Assembly: GCA_937888775.1 (NCBI GenBank)
Contig: CALAQT010000497.1
Span: forward strand, 1 to 17,302
DNA from: an uncultured Actinomycetes bacterium
Lineage (GTDB): Bacteria > Actinomycetota > Thermoleophilia > Solirubrobacterales > Solirubrobacteraceae
Length of the DNA stretch: 17,302 nucleotides
Direction of reading: 5' to 3'
The notes beneath the pieces were generated by a model that searched no databases, was not told the origin of the DNA, and saw nothing but the letters and a program-made list of their open reading frames with translations. Shown here one piece after another: positions 13,072-17,302 of this stretch. Position numbers and translations under genes: made by a program. Every line of letters starts with the position of its first letter. Position 1 is the first letter of the stretch.

Positions 13072-13836
13072 GTGGCAACATGTAGCCGGTTGCGGGCTTC
13101 TCGGCGATCCTCCTTCACACTTGCGGTGGCGCTGTTGGTGCTCGCGGCGCTTGCGGCCTCGCCGGTCGCAGACGCGAGGCAGGTGTTGATCGGTCGCTCG
13201 GTGCAAGGGCGCCCGATCACCGCGAAGGTCCTCGGCCCTGACAGCGCGCCGCGGAAGATTCTCCTGGTGGGCTGCATCCACGGGAACGAATGCGCTGGCC
13301 TGGCGATCCTGTCGAAGCTAGCGCGCCAACCGGCCCCCAAGGGGATTCAGCTGTGGCTGGTTGGCGAGCTGAACCCAGATGGCACGGCTGCCGACACGCG
13401 CCAGAACTCGCACGGCGTGGATCTGAACCGGAACTTCCCGTACCAGTGGGAGCGGATCACCGACCCGACTTATTACTCGGGTCCGCGTCCGCTCTCAGAG
13501 CCTGAGACGCGGGCGGCGGTCAAGCTCATCCGTCGGATCAAGCCGGCGGTCACGGTCTGGTATCACCAGCACATGGACCTCGTCGATATGGCTGGCGGTG
13601 ACCGTGGCATCGCCAGGCGCTACGCCCATCTTGCCGGTCTGCGCGCGACTTGCCTCCCGTTCTTGCCCGGTACAGCTCCCGGATGGGAGAACCACACCTT
13701 CCCGGGTACCACATCGTTCGTGGTCGAGCTTCCCGCGGGCGCCGTCGGACCAGACGCGCTTGCGCGTCACCTACGAGCGATCCGGGGCGTCGAGAGAGGC
13801 GAGCGCGTCGGCTCCAGAACGCGATGCGGACCGTGA
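13072..13836 (+). CDS. Secreted M14-family zinc carboxypeptidase (MpaA-like)
   Basis: 254 residues from GTG 13072; a TTG at 13090 would leave the same signal peptide. The N-terminus has basic residues (R-A-S-R-R), a hydrophobic core (F-T-L-A-V-A-L-L-V-L-A-A-L-A-A) and an A-D-A cleavage-type site near residue 35, so it is exported. The M14 zinc site is visible: H70-G-N-E73, then N101-P-D-G and G-V-D-L-N-R-N-F-P, H167 in Y-H-Q-H-M-D as the third ligand, and the catalytic E219 in F-V-V-E-L-P. This small architecture resembles the murein peptide amidase MpaA, which trims gamma-D-Glu-diaminopimelate bonds in cell-wall peptides. Substrate is inferred. The start abuts the GNAT scrap with no ribosome site, so its promoter may have been altered by that deletion. 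Confidence 0.87.
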   Translation: MATCSRLRASRRSSFTLAVALLVLAALAASPVADARQVLIGRSVQGRPITAKVLGPDSAPRKILLVGCIHGNECAGLAILSKLARQPAPKGIQLWLVGELNPDGTAADTRQNSHGVDLNRNFPYQWERITDPTYYSGPRPLSEPETRAAVKLIRRIKPAVTVWYHQHMDLVDMAGGDRGIARRYAHLAGLRATCLPFLPGTAPGWENHTFPGTTSFVVELPAGAVGPDALARHLRAIRGVERGERVGSRTRCGP

Positions 13837-13863
13837 TCGCCGCCGGGTATCGGTGGTGGTGGT

Positions 13864-14351
13864 TTAGCCCTCGACGGTCGGGACGGGCCGGCCCTCTTCA
13901 AGGTAGACGCATCGTTTCGTGCCGGCAGACGCCGACACGCGGCGCCGGACCGGGCCGCTCAGCATCGCCATCGCCTCAGCCAATTCCACGAATCGGTGCG
14001 CGTCGATCTCTTCGTCCTGCAATCTGATCTCGCTGAGCTGCCGGTCGGTAAGGGCGCCGCAGTGAAATAGGAACCGCATTCCGCCGGGCCGGTGCGGTTT
14101 CGGCCGCAGGAAGTCGACGCACACCAGCCGTCCGTGCTCGACTTCGAGGTCGCACTCCTCCCGGGTCTCGCGCCGGCACGTCTCCCACGGGGACTCACCG
14201 TCTGAATCGACCTGCCCGCCGGGAATCGTCCAACCCTTCTTGTAGTTGGGTTTCAGGATCAGCAGCCGTCCAGCCTCGTCGAAGATCAGACGGCCGACGC
14301 TGGGATCCGCGGGACCTCGGGGAAGACCTCTTCGACGACGGCATCGACCAT
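13864..14351 (-). pseudogene. NUDIX hydrolase, broken by a one-base frameshift
   Basis: From ATG 14351 the frame reads M-V-D-A-V-V-E-E-V-F-P-E-V-P-R-I-P-A-S-A and then hits TGA at 14288-14286. The -1 frame carries on with L-I-F-D-E-A-G-R-L-L-I-L-K-P-N-Y-K-K-G-W and T-I-P-G-G to the end at 13864. Joined, the product is about 162 residues, typical for the family. The NUDIX box is clear: G-G-Q-V-D-S-D-G-E-S-P-W-E-T-C and R-R-E-T-R-E-E-C-D-L (REx2EE core intact; the usual Gly near its end is Asp). One extra G between GCC and GTC (14289-14295) would give S-A-G-L-I-F-D and restore it. No start codon precedes the box in the second frame. Downstream of tetR on the same strand (38-nt gap), so probably in its transcript. 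Recent mutation or sequencing error. Confidence 0.8.
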
Positions 14352-14389
14352 CGCACGATCATCGCTGAAACACAGCCGGATGCGAACCC

Positions 14390-15001
14390 CTAGCCCGCAT
14401 CCAGGGCAGCCGGCGCGGCTCGGGTGCTGGCGGGCGCCTCTGCGATCGCTTGGCGCAGGGTCTGCTCGAGCTCGGCCGCAACTCGCTGTAGGGGAGCGGT
14501 CGAGCGTTGCGCGCGAGCGATGATCACCGCACCTTCGATCGCCGTGATGAACAGCGTCGCGATCGAGCGTGCGCGGGCGGAGGTCGTATAGGGCGCGAGT
14601 GCCTGCGCGATGAGCGACTCCCATTGGGCGAACGCTGCGCCCGCCGCCGCGCGTGCGAGGGGCGAGCGCTCGCCCTCGAGCGTCGCGGCGACGACCGGGC
14701 AGCCTGCCCCGAAGTCGCTCTGGCGCAGGATCTTCGTCCAGGTCTGGGTGAACTCATGGACGGCCCGGACGGGGTCGTCGTGCCGTAGCGCCGCGAGCAG
14801 TCCGGCGGCGGTGAAGTCGCCGGCGTAGCGCGTGGCCGCCTCGATCAGCTGCGCCTTGCCGCCTGGAAAGTGGTGGTAGATCGAGCCGCGCGGCGCGCCC
14901 GAGCGCTGGATCACCTCGCTGAACGAGGTCGCACCGACGCCGCGCTCTCGCATCAGCAGCGCGGCGCTGACGATCATCTTTTCCCGCGGCGTGGTGGACA
15001 C
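14390..15001 (-). CDS. TetR-family transcriptional regulator (LmrA/YxaF-like)
   Basis: Start preferred at GTG 15001 (V-S-T-T-P-R-E-K), 203 residues: a CATAAT -10 box ends 6 nt upstream (15013-15008), while the alternative ATG 15019 would lie inside a 16-bp palindrome. The N-terminal helix-turn-helix is typical (T-S-F-S-E-V-I-Q-R-S-G-A-P-R-G-S-I-Y-H-H-F, about residues 25-45). The C-terminal ligand domain has G-A-G-C-P-V-V-A, seen in LmrA/YxaF-type regulators, whose inducers are usually hydrophobic small molecules. It is divergent from the molybdopterin oxidoreductase gene and the palindrome covers both promoters, so it most likely represses that gene and itself. A NUDIX gene follows on the same strand. 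Inducer unknown. Confidence 0.92.
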   Translation of the reverse strand: MSTTPREKMIVSAALLMRERGVGATSFSEVIQRSGAPRGSIYHHFPGGKAQLIEAATRYAGDFTAAGLLAALRHDDPVRAVHEFTQTWTKILRQSDFGAGCPVVAATLEGERSPLARAAAGAAFAQWESLIAQALAPYTTSARARSIATLFITAIEGAVIIARAQRSTAPLQRVAAELEQTLRQAIAEAPASTRAAPAALDAG

Positions 15002-15004
15002 GCC

Positions 15005-15032
15005 TTGATTATGACGCATGTCATAGTAGGAT
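15005..15032 (+). promoter_or_regulatory. Putative promoter of the molybdopterin oxidoreductase gene
   Basis: TTGATT (15005-15010) and TAGGAT (15027-15032) are spaced by 16 nt. Transcription would begin near 15039, leaving a leader of about 40 nt with GAAGGAG (15065-15071) before ATG 15079. The palindrome 15010-15025 fills the spacer. Confidence 0.5.
15010..15025. promoter_or_regulatory. 16-bp palindrome, probable TetR operator
   Basis: TATGAC-GCAT-GTCATA has 6-bp perfect inverted arms. It lies between the divergent starts, between the -35 and -10 of the plus-strand promoter, and overlaps the CATAAT -10 of tetR on the minus strand. This is the classical placement of a TetR-family operator that represses both genes. 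Confidence 0.65.
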
Positions 15033-15078
15033 GCGAGCTCCCGACCGCGACGACCAGTCTTGACGAAGGAGCTTGCTC

Positions 15079-17302
15079 ATGCCCGAGATGTCTGCCGGTG
15101 ACTGGAAGCAGACCGCGTGCATCCTGTGTGAGTGCAACTGCGGGATCGAGGTGCAGCTCGATGGCCGGCGTTTGGCCCGGATCCGTGGCGACAAGGCCCA
15201 CCCGGCGTCACAGGGCTACACCTGCAACAAGGCGATGCGGCTCGACCATTACCAGAACGGTCGCCACCGGCTGCAGTCCCCGCTGCGGCGCTGTCCTGAC
15301 GGAACGTTTGAGGAGATCGGTTGGAAGGAGGCTGTCGCGGCGGTGGCCGGGCGCTTTGCGGCGATCCGCGATGAGTTCGGTGGCGAGCGGATCTTCTATT
15401 ACGGTGGCGGCGGCCAGGGAAATCACCTTGGCGGCGCCTACAGCGGCGCGTTCATGCGTGCGCTGGGTGCCCGCTACCGGTCCAGCGCGCTGGCGCAGGA
15501 GAAGACCGGCGAGGCGTTCGTCGACGGGCAGCTGTACGGCGGGCACACGCGCGGTGAGTACGAGCACGCCGAGGTGGCCGTGTTCGTCGGCAAGAACCCG
15601 TGGCAGTCGCAGAGCTTCCCGCGGGCGCGCGTGGTGCTGCGCGAGTTGTCCCGTGATCCGGGGCGTTGCCTGATCGTGATCGACCCGGTCAGAACCGAGA
15701 CTGCCGAACTGGCCGACATCCACCTGCGCGTCAGACCGGGGACCGACGCCTGGTGCCTGGCCGCGATGCTGGGGGTGATCGTCCAGGACGGGCTGGTCGA
15801 CGATTGGTTCCTAAGGGAGCACACGCGCGGCTCGGAGGACGTGCTCGCTGCGCTGGCCGACGTGCCGATCGCGGCGTTCTCGACCTGCTGCGGAGTTGAC
15901 CAGGAGATGATCCGCGACGCGGCGCGCCGGATCGCACTGGCGCAGAGCGCCGCGACATTCGAGGATCTCGGCATCCAGCAGGGGCCCAACAGCGTCCTGT
16001 GCTCGTATCTGAACAAGCTCCTCTGGCTGCTGACGGGAAACTTCGGCAAGCCGGGGGCGATGCACTTGCACTCGTGGCTGACGCCGCTGTTTCGCCCCGA
16101 TCGCGGGGAGCCGCGGACTCCGGTTACGCGTGCGCGAATCCTGGGCGGCCTGACGCCGTGCAACGTTATCGCGCAGGAAATCCTCGCCGACCATCCCGAC
16201 CGGCTGCGCGCGATGCTGATCGAGAGCTCCAATCCGGCCCACTCGCTGGCTGACTCCAAGCGCTTCCGCGACGCGCTCGAAGCGCTTGAGCTGGTTGTGG
16301 TGATCGACGTCGCGATGACCGAGACCGCTCGCCACGCCGATTACGTGCTGCCGGCGGCCAGCCAGTTCGAGAAGTGGGAGGCAACGTTCTTCAACCTCGA
16401 GTTTCCGCGCAACAGTTTCCATCTGCGCGGGCCGCTGATGGAACCGCTGCCGGGCACGCTGCCCGAGCCGGAAATCTACGCCCGGCTGATGCGATCGCTC
16501 GGCGTCGTGGATGAAGCGGTGCTGGTGGCGCTACGCGTGGCGGCCGCTGCGGGTCGCGCTGAGTTCGCGCAGGCTTTCGTGCAGGCGGTGGTTGAGGATC
16601 CCGGGATCTCAGCGTACGCCCCCTACGTGATCTACGAGACGCTCGGGCCGGTGCTTCGTGCGCCGACCGGCGGCGGAAGCGGCGAGCTGATCCAGGCGCC
16701 GGCCGCAGCGGCACTCTGGGGCCTCGCGCACCGCTGCGCGATGAGCTACCCGGAGGCCGTGCGCCGCGCGGACCACGCCGACGGGGAGGCGCTATTCGAC
16801 GCGATCCTCGCCGGGCGTTCAGGGATCACGTTCACGGTCGACGACTCCGACGATGTATGGGCGTACGTAGCGCACGCGGACAAGCGGATCGCGCTGGCGA
16901 TCCCGTCGCTGCTCGACGAGCTGCGAGCGCTCCCGACCAGCGCTGCCAGCCGATATACGACGACCGAGCTACCACTGGTTCTGTCCGCCGGCGAGCGCCG
17001 CTCGAGCACGGCCAACACGATCATCCGCGACCCGGCGTGGCGCAAGCGCGACGCGGCGGGGGCGCTGCGGGTCAGTCCGGCGGATGCGGCGGCGTTGGGG
17101 CTCTCGGATGGCGGCCGCGCCCGGATAACCACGGCGGCCGGTTCGGCCGAGGCGCTCGTGGAGGTGACCGACTCGATGCTCCCGGGCCACGTCTCGCTGC
17201 CCAACGGCCAGGGCGTCGACTACCCGGGCGAGGACGGCCAGCCCGTGCTGACCGGGGTCGCGATCAACGAACTCACCTCGCTGCAGTGGCGCGACCCGAT
17301 CG
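15079..17302 (+). CDS. Molybdopterin-dependent oxidoreductase (3' end beyond the window)
   Basis: Start at ATG 15079, with GAAGGAG 7 nt upstream. 741 codons are visible with no stop; relatives end about here, so probably only the last few residues are missing. The N-terminus holds a [4Fe-4S] motif, C14-I-L-C17-E-C-N-C21 and C49 (C-x2-C-x3-C-x27-C). Then come the molybdopterin domain (G-G-G-G-Q-G-N-H, V-G-K-N-P-W-Q-S, I-D-P-V-R-T-E-T), the middle of the enzyme (I-E-S-S-N-P-A-H-S, V-L-P-A-A-S-Q-F-E-K) and the C-terminal molydop-binding domain (from about residue 632, ending L-P-N-G-Q-G). No signal or Tat peptide, so it is cytoplasmic. Around the usual Mo-ligand position the chain reads S-S-A-L-A-Q-E-K-T-G-E (135-145) without a Cys. 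Substrate unknown; formate- or nitrate-type cannot be assumed. Controlled, it appears, by the divergent TetR. Confidence 0.9.
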   Translation, partial: MPEMSAGDWKQTACILCECNCGIEVQLDGRRLARIRGDKAHPASQGYTCNKAMRLDHYQNGRHRLQSPLRRCPDGTFEEIGWKEAVAAVAGRFAAIRDEFGGERIFYYGGGGQGNHLGGAYSGAFMRALGARYRSSALAQEKTGEAFVDGQLYGGHTRGEYEHAEVAVFVGKNPWQSQSFPRARVVLRELSRDPGRCLIVIDPVRTETAELADIHLRVRPGTDAWCLAAMLGVIVQDGLVDDWFLREHTRGSEDVLAALADVPIAAFSTCCGVDQEMIRDAARRIALAQSAATFEDLGIQQGPNSVLCSYLNKLLWLLTGNFGKPGAMHLHSWLTPLFRPDRGEPRTPVTRARILGGLTPCNVIAQEILADHPDRLRAMLIESSNPAHSLADSKRFRDALEALELVVVIDVAMTETARHADYVLPAASQFEKWEATFFNLEFPRNSFHLRGPLMEPLPGTLPEPEIYARLMRSLGVVDEAVLVALRVAAAAGRAEFAQAFVQAVVEDPGISAYAPYVIYETLGPVLRAPTGGGSGELIQAPAAAALWGLAHRCAMSYPEAVRRADHADGEALFDAILAGRSGITFTVDDSDDVWAYVAHADKRIALAIPSLLDELRALPTSAASRYTTTELPLVLSAGERRSSTANTIIRDPAWRKRDAAGALRVSPADAAALGLSDGGRARITTAAGSAEALVEVTDSMLPGHVSLPNGQGVDYPGEDGQPVLTGVAINELTSLQWRDPI

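Noticed and set aside
14286..14624. Minus-strand 112-codon frame as a gene of its own
   Set aside because: Most of it overlaps tetR out of frame; only its last 22 codons are meaningful, as the 5' end of the frameshifted NUDIX gene.
15017..15019. ATG 15019 as the tetR start
   Set aside because: It lies inside the operator-like palindrome and has no ribosome site; GTG 15001 has a -10 box at leaderless spacing.
1..17302. CRISPR arrays, insertion sequences, tRNA or rRNA genes
   Set aside because: I saw no regularly spaced repeats, transposase motifs, terminal inverted repeats around genes or cloverleaf-like sequences in the intergenic stretches.

Overview
The window is GC-rich, densely packed DNA with GTG starts, many start codons lacking a clear Shine-Dalgarno, and several TAnnnT boxes 6-8 nt upstream of starts (leaderless-type mRNAs). 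Gene content and protein style suggest an actinobacterium, most likely of the Thermoleophilia/Solirubrobacterales type; this is inference, as there is no rRNA or marker gene in view.

Layout. (1) 1-236: 3' end of a probable secreted protein, facing a minus-strand pair made of a class III PLP aminotransferase (593-1894) and a 97-residue hydrophobic protein (250-543). (2) 2103-2267: a 54-residue one-helix membrane protein. (3) 2370-6412, minus: lutA-lutB-lutC, the three-part iron-sulfur lactate oxidation complex, followed by an EstB-like serine hydrolase broken by a 1-nt frameshift. A GlcD-type FAD 2-hydroxyacid dehydrogenase (6573-7937) is divergent from lutA across about 160 bp, so this block looks like a lactate/2-hydroxyacid oxidation island. 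(4) 8015-9260, minus: a tandem PRC-barrel protein and a multi-pass membrane protein. (5) 9312-9556: a decayed C-terminal relic of an M19 dipeptidase, butted against a permuted papain-fold (YiiX/NlpC-P60-like) gene whose start lies only 24 bp from that of a divergent one-helix membrane protein. (6) 10508-12363: a divergent pair, an AhpD/CMD peroxidase-related enzyme and a patatin-like lipase. (7) 12389-12468: two consecutive strong hairpins between the convergent lipase and cupin genes. (8) 12943-13836: a GNAT C-terminal scrap abutting a secreted M14 carboxypeptidase. (9) 13864-15001, minus: a TetR-family regulator and a frameshifted NUDIX hydrolase. (10) 15079 to the right edge: a nearly complete molybdopterin oxidoreductase, divergent from tetR, with a 16-bp palindrome lying within both predicted promoters.

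Themes: redox and carboxylic acid metabolism (lut, FAD dehydrogenase, aminotransferase, Mo enzyme), small stand-alone enzymes, and gene erosion. Three genes (EstB, M19, NUDIX) each look one base short in a short homopolymer, and the M19 and GNAT pieces are truncated. Hairpins lie between most convergent gene pairs. I found no CRISPR array, insertion sequence, tRNA or recognisable defence system. The best leads are the TetR/operator/Mo-oxidoreductase switch, the lut/FAD/esterase island, the overlapping bidirectional promoter at 10170-10176 and the double hairpin at 12389-12468.
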